The notes under the pieces: model-generated
What the model was told of the DNA's origin: nothing
What the model saw: the letters and a program-made list of their open reading frames with translations, nothing else
The model's database searches: none
Position numbers and translations under genes: made by a program
NCBI GenBank assembly: GCA_011947345.1
Contig: JAAVTG010001027.1
Span: 1 to 64,000, forward strand
Direction of reading: 5' to 3'
Length of the DNA stretch: 64,000 bases
DNA from: Phytophthora quininea
Lineage: Eukaryota; Oomycota; Peronosporomycetes; Peronosporales; Peronosporaceae
Shown: positions 21,514 through 32,778 of the stretch, piece after piece
Position numbering within the stretch: position 1 is the first letter of the stretch
Layout of the letters: every line of letters begins with the position of its first letter

Positions 21514-21947
21514 TCAATTCGTTTTACGCTTTTCTGGGCTAGTCTTGGTCAGCTTTACACGGATCACGCGATTTAGCTTTGCCGCTATGCGGTCTTCACA
21601 GTCTAGAAGGCAGTAGTTCGCTGCGTTTAACAGGCGGTCGACTTGCTGCTCGATCTCAAGGTCCTTAATCCAACAAGTGTCTTTGCGGAACCGAGCGATA
21701 ATCCTCTTAGTCTTTTGACTTGGTTGAGGAGATCGAGTTGCAACTCTGCGAACTTTTCCGCCTTTTCCGGGAGGCAGAATAGACTGGTGTCAATTGCAGC
21801 AATCGGCTGAGGAGCGGGTTTTGGCGTAGACGTCGAGGTTACTTTGACGTTCCGCTTGCTCGGCTTAGTGTTGCGTTGACTGTGGCCCTTTTGAATCGGG
21901 TCATGTACCAGTGGGAGGTGAGGCAAGGAATTACCACCGGGTAGCAA
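21514..21947 (-). CDS. Extra ORF between 5' LTR and gag of Gypsy-2
   Basis: Upstream of gag on the sense strand lies a protein-like sequence in two overlapping frames: 21947 to about 21740 (PKPAPQPIAAIDTSLFCLPEK, FAELQLDLLNQ) and about 21740-21514 (RFRKDTCWIKDLEIEQQVDRL, NAANYCLLDCEDRIAAKLN), ending in a basic KTSPEKRKTN before TGA. Joined, it would be about 145 residues, mostly helical and charged. No domain recognised and no ATG seen at its front. It could be a gag N-terminal extension or a separate accessory ORF. Confidence 0.45.
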
Positions 21948-22310
21948 GGGACCGTTTGCTTCTACACCGATGATCCGCGTTAGCAGATACGATGCAGGCG
22001 CCCTAGCACTGAACCGACTTCTGGTGGCAACCCCACGCAGCTAGGGAGCGTGCAGCACGACTGTTCTAGGCGGAGACTAAAGCCCCCCAAGCGATACCAA
22101 AAGGCACCACAAGCCACACAGTGTGTTGTGCGCACGACTCACAAAGAGCGCACCGAGTTTAACAGCACGTTCGCAGCCCAGAGCTTCCCCACGATGTGGC
22201 TGGCTCTATTAGCTACAGGTAAGCTCGCTTCCCACGTATGTGGCCACGAGAAACCTCTTGGCCTTGAACTCTTGCACTTGAACCGAAGCTTGACACGACG
22301 AGTGCTACTA

Positions 22311-22883
22311 TGTAACACGTAGCGCGGGCGAGGAGCGTTGGGGCGAGACAGCGGCGGCGACGAGTTGGCGGAGACGGCGAACGGCGGAGACTGGCGGTGG
22401 CGCAGCTGGAGGAGGCGCCTTGGCCCTGGAAGTAGAATTTGAGAAGTGAGATTGATCTGGCGGGTTTATCTTGCTAGCGCGCGTTGGGGACACGCAAAGG
22501 GAAATCCAGTTCCCATCCTAAAGCCTATCAATTCTCTAAGTCCATATGAATCCTAAATCTACCAATGAACAGCTCCTAACTGGAAACGTAGCTCGAATCT
22601 TGAATCTTCTTGATGCGTCCCATAATCAAGAATCCATTAATAACTGGATTCTTTCAAATCCGTAGAACTTAAGAGCCAATCAGAGTAAAGATTATGGGAC
22701 GTTCTTGAGACACCTAGAAGGTGTAATCTTGAACTTGAAGCCCTCGACCAATAGGAACGCTTTATGTATGTATGTTTACTACCATAAAGATAGCCAGCTA
22801 TCCAGCATAATCTGGATAGTCTCAAAACGTATTGACGGGGTTGTCGTCTGCAACATGTTGTCGCTGACGGCAATTCCGTCACA
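22311..22883 (-). repeat. Gypsy-2 right (5') LTR
   Basis: 573 bp, the partner of 16182-16754, with the same TG...CA ends. Transcription of the element would start within it, on the minus strand. Confidence 0.93.
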
Positions 22884-22955
22884 CCTGCAGTTTCGAGAGA
22901 TATTCAGATTTCTTTGTAATCGAGGCCGGCTCCAGCTCCTGACACAGCCTCACTA

Positions 22956-24688
22956 ATGGTGGTTGAACAGCCTAAACCGCAAGCCCTTAATCAAGATGAC
23001 TTTGAGATGGCGCTTGCTCGAGTCTTTTTGTGTGCGCGCTACCGTTTATTCTCGTGGAGGCGAAGGTCTTCCAGGACTTTTTGCTATGGTTGCACCGTCG
23101 TTGAAGCTACCATCAAGGCGTAAGATGAGCAATGTGCTTTTGAAGCGAGTACGAGACCAGATTCACCGTAGCCACGTGGTCAAGCTGATCAATGAACAGG
23201 TGTATGTGTCTCTCGTCACGGATGGGTGGAGCGATACCAACAGCTCCAGTATTATTAATTTCATAGTTGTAGCTCCAGAGATGCCGGCGGTATTTTGGTC
23301 GTCGTGGTCAACGAAATCACAACAACACACAGCAAACTACATGGCGCAAGAAATTGAGAAAGTTATTGAGGACATTGAATGCCAAACCTCAGCAAAGGTT
23401 GTTGCTGTTGTCACTGATAATACGACAAACATGAGGAGCGCTACACACCGTTTATAATCAAGACGGAATGTGGTCAGTGGTGGATGCTCTGCTCACGTGC
23501 TCAACTTACTCATGAAGGATATCTGTAAGTTTCCGGCGATCAAAGCTATTCATTCCAGAGCGGTCGCACTTACTCGATTTGTTCGTGATCACCTGGCTTT
23601 ACTGGATGAATTTAAGCGTCTACAGGACGGCGTCCGTCGAATTGGTGTAGGAGCATGAAATTTGGTGCTACCCGCCCCGACTCGCTGGTACTCAGTTTTT
23701 AACTGCTTGGTGAATGTGATGGATAATCGCGAAATACTTGAAAAACTATTTGTGAGTCCAGAGTACGAGCAATTTCGAGATAGGTATCGAGGAACAGCAC
23801 CGCGCAAGAAAAACTAGATTACTTGATGTCATTGGTTCGTGACGATAAGTTCTAGGTTAATTTAGCGCTCGTTGTGCGTTTACTTGACCCCATTATTAAA
23901 GCGTTGAAGTACCTGGAAGCAGACAACATATTTGTGTCGGGAGTTTATAAATGGTTTCGGTGGCTACGATATCATGCTGTGTTCGGTGTCACCTCACCGG
24001 AGGAGGAAACAAGTACAGTCGAACAAGATAAAAATACTAATCCAAATGCAGATGAGGGGTCGGTTACATAAGATGGCCTCGAACTGCTGAGTAACACAGC
24101 TGATACCGAAGCAGATGACGCTGAGCTCGAAAGTAGGACTCCGGATGACGAGAGATTGCAGTCGGGGGCATTTACGAGAAGCTTAACGCAATTAAAGCTA
24201 CTGAGCTGCAACACTTCGTTCGAGAGAAAATCAAGAATCGCTGGAAGTACGCTCACACAAACTCTATGTCCATTGCATTCATGCTCGACCCATCGATAAA
24301 CCTGGATGACTTTGTTGGCAACGACAACGACAAAGTCGACAGACAAATACTTCAAATGGCGAAGAGGTGTGGTCTAACGACGACATCCAACGACCCCAAA
24401 CTGACCGCAGAAATCCTAAAATTTAAAAGTTGGAAGCAGCGTGGTGGTGTGTCCGTACGGGATCAATATTCTCGGTCAAGCCCACGTGACTACTGGAGCG
24501 CCAAGAGAAGCCAGGATTTTCCGCTGCTGATGAGAATTGCTGAATTTGTTTTTGCCATCCCCACTTCATCGGCAGCTAGCGAAAGAGCCTGGAGTATATT
24601 TGATCACATCCACTCGAAGAGAAGGAACAGACTCTCAGTTGAAAAGTTGAGATGCTTGCATATATCTACATCAATTACGGCACGATAA
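22956..24688 (+). pseudogene. hAT/DUF659 transposase, broken (hAT-2)
   Basis: Broken frames spell a hAT-type transposase with a DUF659-like N-terminal part. From an ATG at 22956 comes DFEMALARVFLCARY. A second frame has YVSLVTDGWSDTNSSSIINF near 23200 and VVAVVTDNTTNMRSA near 23400, which are the two Asp-bearing RNase H strands, then GGCSAHVLNLLMKDI near 23480. The last frame has PRDYWSAKRSQDFPLLMRIAEF and the hAT dimerisation signature SSAASERAWSIFDHIHSKRRN near 24570-24630. At least five frameshifts or stops separate the pieces, so it is inactive. It starts about 70 bp from the Gypsy-2 LTR. Confidence 0.78.
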
Positions 24689-25755
24689 AGAAGGATGAAG
24701 TTGATCTTGCCCGCCATCAGTCGTGCCCTGAAAGTGTCGATGATAATTAAATAGTAATGATTTGGTTGATGCTCCATTCAACATTCGTGAACAGACAGCA
24801 GCTCTGGTATCCGTCACGAACCAACTACATCTCGTTTGCCTATTTCACAGCTGCCTGAGCGGTGGCCTTCGTCTGAGTCTCCCGCGATGCCTAGGTGTAC
24901 GATGCCGAGACGGTATTCACACGTATCCATCACCAGGTTCACCTCCTGCAGACTGTCCAGACTCACCTACACAGCAGACTTGCTCATCTCCACCCCTGCA
25001 ACAGTATCAAGCAGTGCCCGTCCAGTGACGCTGGGCCTGTGTGCTGTCCTCGTATGACAAGTACTCGGGTCGCGGTCATTCCTAGTACACAGATCATTAC
25101 CGCAAGCCCGTCCATGGGCCTTGGCACTGAATACGAGGAGCCTCGTGATCAGTGTGGGCAGGAGGATGAAGATGGCGTACGACATAAATATGACGAACCA
25201 CAGCGCCGCAACAGTGGCATAATCGATGCTGCATGTGCAAGGTGTATCAGTGGCGTGGTTGAGGCACAGGCTGTCGATTGCAGTTCGGATTTGCCTCGCT
25301 CCCGCACGGCGGCCCGATGGCGATGTGAGCCACAACTCGCGGCGCGAGGAAGCTCGAAGCAAGTGCGGGCTAGTTCAACGATGGGTCGCACCACGCTCCT
25401 ACGCTGCTGCTGTCGAGTCGAACAGTGAAGACAGCTTGCTCGTGCTCTCTTCTCGACAACCGGCCCAAGTGCCGCTGTTTACAACCAGTCCATGTGGCAT
25501 CCGATCATCAGCGTTTGTCGGCGCGCAAAGTCGTGTCGCTACGCGCTCCAGGCAACCAGCCACGTCCTTACTGCCTCGCGCCGACCCCGTTGGCACCCGC
25601 ATATTATAGCAGCTCTCATTGCAACGCTGATTGCGAATCCCGGCGATGCGCCTCAGGACTGCAGTTCGTTCTTCAACGTCAGGTGGTTGCCCCGCCGGCA
25701 AAAGGAAGACCGAACGACTGCGCTCGCTTTGGGCACTGTGTGCTAGCGGTTCCTG
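24689..25755. other. About 1.1 kb without a recognisable gene
   Basis: Long overlapping open frames occur on both strands because the sequence is GC-rich. One minus-strand frame (25362-24967) contains a hydrophobic run ATVAALWFVIFMSYAIFILL (near 25200-25140) that could span a membrane. Nothing else looks like a known protein, and I cannot tell which strand codes, if either. Confidence 0.4.
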
Positions 25756-25762
25756 ATCAGCA

Positions 25763-27819
25763 ATGGCACGGCGACGCAAACTTGGGAGGCGACACACAGC
25801 TCACCAGGCAGGTCATGCTCACTCATTTTGCCAGTCGTGGGCGGGAACATCAGCGTTCGTGTGTATGATGCTGAGACCAGCACTCCTGACAATGAGTTTG
25901 CGGAAGAAGTTCTAACTAGTCCTAAAAACGAAAACGTACTCGACCTCGTCGGCGCCGACACGACCTACTACCTCGTCGCCGGCGAGTGGAGCGTGGGTCG
26001 CAAGCGCTGCCACTTCAACTTCCACGGCTCCATCTCCCGCACTCACGCGCTCATCCGCGTGGGCTCCCTGTCCCCAGAACAGCTCTCCGACCCGTCCAGT
26101 CGTCCTTCCTTGGAACTTGTAGACCAGGACTCTCGCTTCGGGTCCTTTGTCAACCAGGATCAATGCTTCGGGGCTCGCAGACTGCGCCACGGCGATGAGA
26201 TCTCCTTCGGCGCCAAGCGGACGGTGCTGCGGGTGCGCTACCAAGTGTTCGTGCTAGTGGCGTCCCGTATCCAGCGGGCTAGTCGGACCCAAGTCAATGA
26301 AACGTGCCAACGCATCGGCATGCACTTAGTGGCTGCCGAGAGCCAAGAGGCGACGCACTGCATCATGGACCCAGGCAAAATCGTAGCAACTGTGAAAGTT
26401 CTTTGGGCTCTAGTGTACAACCAGCCGGTGGTGTGCACGCCGTGGATCTACGCCATTCTAAACCGCTCGAGTCTGGCAGAGCCACTGCCAAGATGTGAGG
26501 ATTTCTTACCGTCAGATCCGACGATGCCAGAAGTCGAAACGAATTACTTGCCGAACCCGTCGAGGAAGACGCTGTTCCGAGGGTTTGTGGTGGTGTTTCT
26601 GATGCCGCAGTCCATGCAGCACTTGGTTGCAGCTATGGACGGAGAAGTTATCAAAGCGTATCAAAGTTTTGAAGAAGATGAGCAATTGGTACGGGAGTTG
26701 GAGAAGCATGTACCAGGAAAGCAGGTATTGTTTGTGGAACCCGCGCAGAGTTCAGGGTTTTCGAATACAGGACAACAGAGCGAGCGGATGCCGGCTGAAA
26801 GTGACCTGTCGAGCTCGTTTGCTGACGTGGAGAGGAGAGTGGGGCTGTTTCGATCAATGGGAGCCGTGTTCACGAGCGTGCCGGAACTTGCAGGCAGCGT
26901 AATTTACGCCAAACCGCCCACCGCTGCAAATGACAATACTTTCTGCAATAACCTGGCTAACTTTGTAGGTTCATCCGTGCAAATGATGAGTTTTCCTGAA
27001 CATCTTAGCTTGCGCTCGTCTACAAACACGTCAACGGCTGAGGGAAATGAGGATGAGGGTAGCGATCCAGCTATCCAAGATCAAGAAGACGCACGCGAGT
27101 CAGAGAACGACGCGACCTCTGTCAACATCACGATTAAGGAAGACTCGCAGCAAATGACTGACTCGGGTTACGAAGAGCTCGAGGTTCGGCGTGCCAATGA
27201 TCTGCCTCACTAATTCTTGTACAATAACTGGTTTGCCCTCTGCGCAGGTAACAGGAAGAGAAGATACAAACTTCAACACCATGCAGATTCCCATCAAAAA
27301 CGAACCAGAGTTTCAAAAGCAAGGTTTGTGCTTTATCGTTGTTTTTAACGTTGCTAGCCTCATACTAACATTGCTACCGTGAAGTGCCGTCGACAAATAT
27401 TCGAGATCTGGGGGCATCGCTTTCCCAGACAGACATCCCGAATACTGGCACTGCCTGGATATCGTCGCGTGATATCCAGCCGGGTGACGTCAGCCTGTTC
27501 TTAATGAACCAGCCGTCAAGCCGCGTGTTGTGAGCTGTGCTTTGATCGTAAAAAGCTTGAGCCTGAGTGTCTCAAGGCGAGAGAAGGGAATGGTTTGGTA
27601 AACTACAAGCGTTTCAAGAAAGGAAATGGCGTTGGGACTCGTACGGTAACAGCTTCTCTGTTCCCGAAGCAGACTGTTGTGGAAGTGAGCGTAACAGTGG
27701 ACAATCCGGAGCGAGAAGTGCTTCAAGAAAACCTTGCGGCCATGGAAGAAGAAGAACGAATCGCAGAGGAATTGTTTGCTATGGGGGAAGGAAGAGCGAC
27801 GAAAAGTCTATTTGGCTAG
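25763..27819 (+). CDS. NBS1: Nibrin / NBS1, DNA double-strand-break repair
   Basis: Subunit of the nuclear MRE11-RAD50-NBS1 complex, which senses DNA breaks and recruits ATM. The large exon (to about 27191) encodes an FHA domain (GEWSVGRKRCHFNFHGSISRT near 25984-26050, with R, S and H in place), then a BRCT-like region (CQRIGMHLVAAESQEATHCI near 26310; VVCTPWIYAIL). Two later exons follow short GT-AG introns (about 27192-27249 and 27325-27381). The last exon has NYKRFKKGNG near 27600, the MRE11-binding motif, and ends in an acidic ATM-docking-like tail (EEEERIAEELFAMGEG). The gap near 27480-27550 needs a frame change, either an unrecognised intron or a one-base indel. No in-frame ATG precedes the FHA domain; the ATG at 25763 in another frame may start a 5' exon. 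Confidence 0.8.
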
Positions 27820-28187
27820 CTCGCTTCTCGCGAAACGTGCTCGCCGTACCGACCATCATGTCATTCAATTCTCATTTGTTTATTCTCGCTGTCGGCAACG
27901 TTCCAAGGCCAACTGCTGCATTGATTTATTCTGATGGAGTAGCCATTTTGTCCAAGGAAGCTTGGTCTAGGCTTCATCGACCTCTGTCCAGGTTCGAACG
28001 AGCTTCGTGCGGATACTTAGCGTGCTGTTGGAGACCTGCAAAACCAGGTTGTCGTGAATACTTTGATTTTAACAACACATACCTGCTGCGACGTGGCTGC
28101 GGGACGCTGCGCTTGAAGCCCGGCAGCTTGCATGTGAGCTTTCATTTTGGATTCACTCGAACTGGCGGAGATCAAGACAGAAGCAAG

Positions 28188-29063
28188 ATGGACACGGAAG
28201 CCTCTGACATCAAACGCCGCCTACAACAACTATGGCAAATAGGCTACATGGTTATTAAGGGCGCGCTTGCGATCGATTTTGTCAACAGCGTGGTCAAGAA
28301 CCAAGAAGAGCAAGACGGGACGGGAAAGCGTCGAAGGGAATAGACTATATGCCTCGCTGGCCAAGAAGAACACAAAGTCTTTCCAAAAGCAGCACGGCGC
28401 CTTGTCCATCCGTATGGCATGGCTTGGGCAATTGAAGACTGGACAATCGCAACCAATTTCGCCGGAGTGAAGGAGCAGACACCGAGAGTGTCTTACCCCA
28501 TTCAAGACGTCCCGAACGGACTCAAGACGAATTCGATGACCATCCAGGCCAGCCTGATCGTCGAGCTAGAGGCTTGCTCAAGGTTTGTGATGTACAGGCG
28601 ATGCTTCGGCGCGATCACTAACCCAGCAGCCCGAGAATTTATCACTCTCGACCCAGGCGGTTGTGTGATCTTGCGTGGTGATTTAGTGTACTGCGCGGCG
28701 GCTTCGACCGCAATGTCGTGCCACGCTCAGAGCAAATTAATCGTCACAGGCAGTACTCTGACCAAGCAGACTCCCGATTCGGTTGCTGAGAAGCGATACA
28801 AATGCACTCACTGCCCCGTGCTGGTAAACACTGTTAGTGCTTTACACGACCACACGAAGTGGTGCCAATGCAATCCAGACCGAGCGAAGACTGTTGCCAG
28901 ATACAAGGCCTGGAACTATCGAGGCATGAATTGCCGAAAGTGCGGGAAATGGTACCAGGTGAAACAAAGCTGCTACGCGCATGAGCGACGACATAGGAAG
29001 AAGGAGGAGGCTGAAGGGCAAGAGCGGAATAAGGTGGCTGAGGCGTTCGAGCGAGGACAATAG
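28188..29063 (+). pseudogene. C2H2-finger protein with jelly-roll-like segment, in-frame stop
   Basis: One frame runs from an ATG at 28188 (MDTEASDIKRRLQQLWQIG) to 29063, broken only by TAG at 28341-28343. Past the stop it reads AWAIEDWTIATNFAG, then a segment with GGCVILRGDLVYCAA, which resembles the end of a double-stranded beta-helix (2OG dioxygenase-like) fold but lacks the usual His. The C-terminus has two Cys/His clusters, YKCTHCPVLVNTVSALHDH and CRKCGKWYQVKQSCYAHERR, which look like C2H2 fingers. The family was not identified. It could be intact in the organism if the TAG is an error. It lies 370 bp downstream of nibrin on the same strand. Confidence 0.45.
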
Positions 29064-29252
29064 CCAAGCAAAGCAAAGGTGGCGTACTGTACGCGCTGCA
29101 AGCCCATTGTCACTGAGAGGATATCACCGAGAGGTTCTCAGTGATATAGTATATGTAACAACTATGGAGTCCTAATGCGCTACAAATTACGCGGCCACCT
29201 TGCTTATTTTTTCTCGTAAGTTTGCCACCGCCTTATTCTGAGCTTCGTCATC

Positions 29253-32039
29253 TTGCGGCTCAGTGTCTTCTTATTCGCATTCATGGGAAGACTTTTTATT
29301 TGCCCATTTTCGAATTTGCCCACGGGTTAAAAACACGATTTGCCCACGACTTTCCTTATGCTGCCCGCGTACAAAAGCAGGAGCAAAATATGCTTGCCCC
29401 TTGCTGCAATGTGCTACAGTAGAAAGAGATAAATCGCCGCAAGCAAGCGATTCAGCGCTTCTAGACGACCGGTGTTTGTCGACAACCATGTCGTAACCAC
29501 CTTCCAACTATCTTTGATGCTGCACTGTGGTTTCATGCAAGCTCGGAACCAATGTGAAACCAATCCAGCAAAGGGCGCTTTCACTGGCACTTTCCAAAAC
29601 CTCTCATCGTCAAACCAGCTCGTACAACATCACCCAACACGCTTTACATGGCGCACCGCCCTCAAACGCGATTAAGTGCTCGGAGTCGTCAGGCTCGATA
29701 CTCTCCAACCGTGAGGAGATAAACTGCGGAGCAAACGCAACGCGGAAGATGGACAACAGCTTCATCCAAGCAATGTGCACCACAACTGCCACTATCCGTG
29801 ACCCCAGCACCATGTCCGCCGGCACCACCTTCACACTCAAGGGCTGCGTCGCATCGGTTGGAATCAGGCAACGACATTGTGCCACCGACGCAACCTTTCA
29901 ACCCTGGGGTCGATGCCCATTCCACTCCACAGATACCAGCTCCTGCAAGCTCGTTGTTTGAGCAGCCTAGTCAGGAAACACGATCTAGCACTCAACAGCG
30001 TAGTTCGTCTGCGCTTCGTGTCGTCACCGCCATTCCTACGATTCCTGTACAGCCGAAAAGAAGGATCGCGATAGAGAAACTAAAATCTATTACAATGGGT
30101 ACGAGCTCGCTCGGCGAGCAAAAACCACAGCCAGGGTGACTTACACGTGTTCTTTTGACCGTAAGCCGACATGGTGCCGTGGTAAACTGTTTTACTACTC
30201 TGACACGATGGCGTTCGATTATGATAACATGATACCGCACACGTGCCGCGCTCCAACTACCTACGATCCGCCTCAGGCGCCTGACGAAGGTGCCTATCGT
30301 TCCTTGCACGCCGAAATGAAAGACTACGTGGATGCATTGGTAGAAACTAATCTTGGAGCGACGAACATATGGGAGCTTACCTTCAACAAGTTTTACTTAG
30401 ACACGAACGGTGCTGTTCGAGGGCTGTCGAAAAAGCAGGTCACTTCTCGTGTGGGAAATGCACGCACAATGGAAAAAGGTCTTGGTATATCTGCACAGGT
30501 CGAGGCTCCCAAAAAAATGCAAAGTGAAGGATTCTCAACTCGGATTTTTGCAGTTTAATTATACATGGCACGACGACACCAAAGCAAGAACTGCGTCAGC
30601 TGACTCCAGCTCAGGACCGTCTGGCCTAGAGAGGGTGATTGGGTGGTCTCACCCAGAGCTTCGAGATGTACTCTTGTACTCCGGTCTCAATGTGTTCCTA
30701 GACGGCACTATTCGATGTACACCGAAGCCGTTCCTGCAGTGTGTCCCTCTAATGATGTTTAATCCTCGCAGTAAACTGTACATCCCAGTGCTGTTCTCAC
30801 TGATGACCTCGCGTACTCAAGAAAGTTATAAGCGTTTGTTGCACTGTATCGAGTTTGCTGTTGGCGCACGCCCCGATATCACCACCGTGGTCTGTGACTT
30901 CGAATCGGCTTTGATTTTTGCCGTTGGAGATCACTTTCCAAGTGCTCGGATTGTAGGTTGCTTATTTCATCTGAAGCAGGCGTGGAGACGCAAGATGAAG
31001 AAATACCGTCTGCCTGATACCGAAGTCGCTATAGCGATGCAAAAGGCAGTACTAGACGTCCTCACAATTGTGGATCCGGATAGAGTTGAAGTGCAAGGTA
31101 CGGCTTGGGTGAAGACAAAGATTAAAGAGCAGTGTCGAGCCAACAACGCGTTGTACTCTCCAAAGAAGTGGAGGATTTTCTGGGGTTATTTTTGCAAGGA
31201 TATGGATAACGAAGTTCCCACCCATGTTCTGGAACGTGTACGGCATGAAGAGGGAAATAGTCAACCGAACCAATAATCCACTAGAGCGATACCATCGTAA
31301 GCTAAATGCTCAATTTCCACGACCGCATCCAGCATTGTCTAAGTTTATTGATCAGATGTAAGAGATTGCAGCTTCTTACCTGGCGCAGTGGAAGAGTATC
31401 AACGCCAAAGTTGCTGCTACTCCTGTTCGGGTGCCGATCAATTTGCCGAGAGCACCAAAGCTCCCTGACATCGACACCATCGAAGAGTCCGATACGGAAG
31501 AGGACGAAGAGCAGGAAGAGCAGGAAAGCGACAAAGACGATCGTGTTGGACCCGCTGTTAGCGATGGAACCTTGAATGTGTCGGACGATAGCAGCGAGGA
31601 ACACGACCCACCTGAGCATGACAGGTCATTCGACTACGACAGTGACTACCAAACCGAGACTGTTGTGTAGTACAGCCACGGCTGTAGAGGAGAAGTCCCA
31701 GATGCAACACCTGCGACCATGGCTGATAACCCAGAACGTCTGCGCTGCCAATGGAGATAGTACCTCCGTACGTTCTGATCTTCATGAGTTTCTCGTCACG
31801 ACCGTCACACTTCACCGCACTAACTATCTAACTAGCCATCTGTATGTTACAGCGGCAAGTGATTACAACACCTGGTGCTTAGTACAAAACTCTAGATGGG
31901 CAAGGGTAAATTTGCCCTCGACTTGCATTATGGAGAAGTGTGGGCAAATGCATAGTTGTAGACGTGGGCAAATTCGGGAATGGGCTGTAATAAAGGTTAT
32001 CGCATTCGTGGCGTATTGCTGGAAGTACAGCAGTAGTAG
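29253..32039 (+). mobile_element. MULE-type DNA transposon in arm B
   Basis: Arm A is continuous where arm B has about 2.79 kb inserted (between GAGCTTC at 29246-29252 and GTAGTAGG at about 32033-32040). Both ends carry subterminal clusters of a TTTGCCCA motif in inverted orientation: 29300-29360 forward and about 31890-31985 as TGGGCAAA. CGAATTTGCCCACG occurs at both ends. These are probably transposase binding sites. The exact ends and target duplication are ambiguous by a few bases. Confidence 0.75.
29990..31670 (+). pseudogene. MULE transposase, frameshifted
   Basis: An FLYWCH-like N-terminal region (TYTCSFDRKPTWCRGKLFYY near 30140) precedes the MULE catalytic core: LNVFLDGTIRCTPKPFLQCV near 30690 (first Asp), TTVVCDFESALIFAVGDHF near 30885 (second Asp) and ARIVGCLFHLKQAWRRKMKK near 30945 (the C/H segment). 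After another frame change come RTNNPLERYHRKLNAQFPRP near 31270 and an acidic Ser/Asp/Glu tail ending at 31670. Frame changes near 30540 and 31240 and a TAG at about 31360 inactivate it. There is no convincing ATG; the 30136 frame opens with GTG. Confidence 0.82.
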
Positions 32040-32072
32040 GCTGTACTCTTAGTAAATTCGAGTTAGTCGTGT

Positions 32073-32722
32073 GGCTAAAGTGCAACCGTTTTGGATGGTA
32101 GCATTGCACTTCTCTCTCCAATCCGAGCCGAGGTGTGTCTTGGCATTCACATTGTGGGTCCTATTTGCCTCGACAATGCGCTCGGATACATCAAAGCTTT
32201 GTCAGAAAATGTTGCAATAAGCAAAACAGAAGTTCACGATGATGATGCGAATATGGTCCGTACAGCCTGCAACTTTGACATCTCTTCTGTATTATGCACA
32301 AGCATTTCGCGCCAGCCTTAGCGTTTATCAAGTGTGACTATCATTGGGATTGAGCCTCTTCATCAGTAGATAAGTAACCATGCTGTGCTGGCGCAAAATT
32401 CGCTTAATCTTGTGCACTGCACTAAAAACAACTTGATGGCCCCGTCACGTCGATTTCCGGTCTCTTCTTTTCTTTTCGCCGTTGTGGCAAATATTTTCCC
32501 CCTACCAGCCGCCGTTGCGGCAGCATTCGCCGCCATAATTACCAGTGCGGCACACAAGGCAACAGTTCGACCCGTACAATCCAGCAGTATCATTCCAGAA
32601 GTTATTAGCACAACGTAGAAATCTAGTTCCACATTAGCCGACAGACAACCAAACAAGATGCAAGCCCGCTCGAGTTGAAAGAAAAGTGCAATGCTACCAT
32701 TGAAAATGGTTGTGATTTAGTC
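32073..32722. mobile_element. Unclassified TIR element (arm B copy)
   Basis: The same element as 15126-16058, in mirror orientation, with 283 bp missing near its left end between short CACA/GGCATT matches. Its inverted ends (GGCTAAAG... and ...TTTAGTC) are retained. Confidence 0.6.
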
Positions 32723-32778
32723 GCTTGCCTACCGGGAGCTCCTCGGATCTACAGCAGCTAGCAGTCTGCAATTTCAGC

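Larger units (their letters stand above)
16182..22883 (-). mobile_element. Gypsy-2, chromodomain Ty3/Gypsy LTR retrotransposon
   Basis: Minus-strand element with 573-bp LTRs at both ends that are nearly identical by eye, so it is young. Order: 5' LTR (22883-22311), PBS-like TAGTAGCACTC just inside, an extra upstream ORF, gag, pol with integrase and chromodomain, a purine-rich AAGAGAGGTCA before the 3' LTR. The flanks are CCATG on the left and CCTGC on the right, so no target-site duplication. The left flank is the end of arm A and the right flank is unrelated sequence, which suggests recombination or deletion involving the element after insertion. Confidence 0.92.

Noticed and set aside
16177..22888. 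Target-site duplication for Gypsy-2
   Set aside because: CCATG on the left and CCTGC on the right share only partial similarity, so I do not treat them as a duplication.
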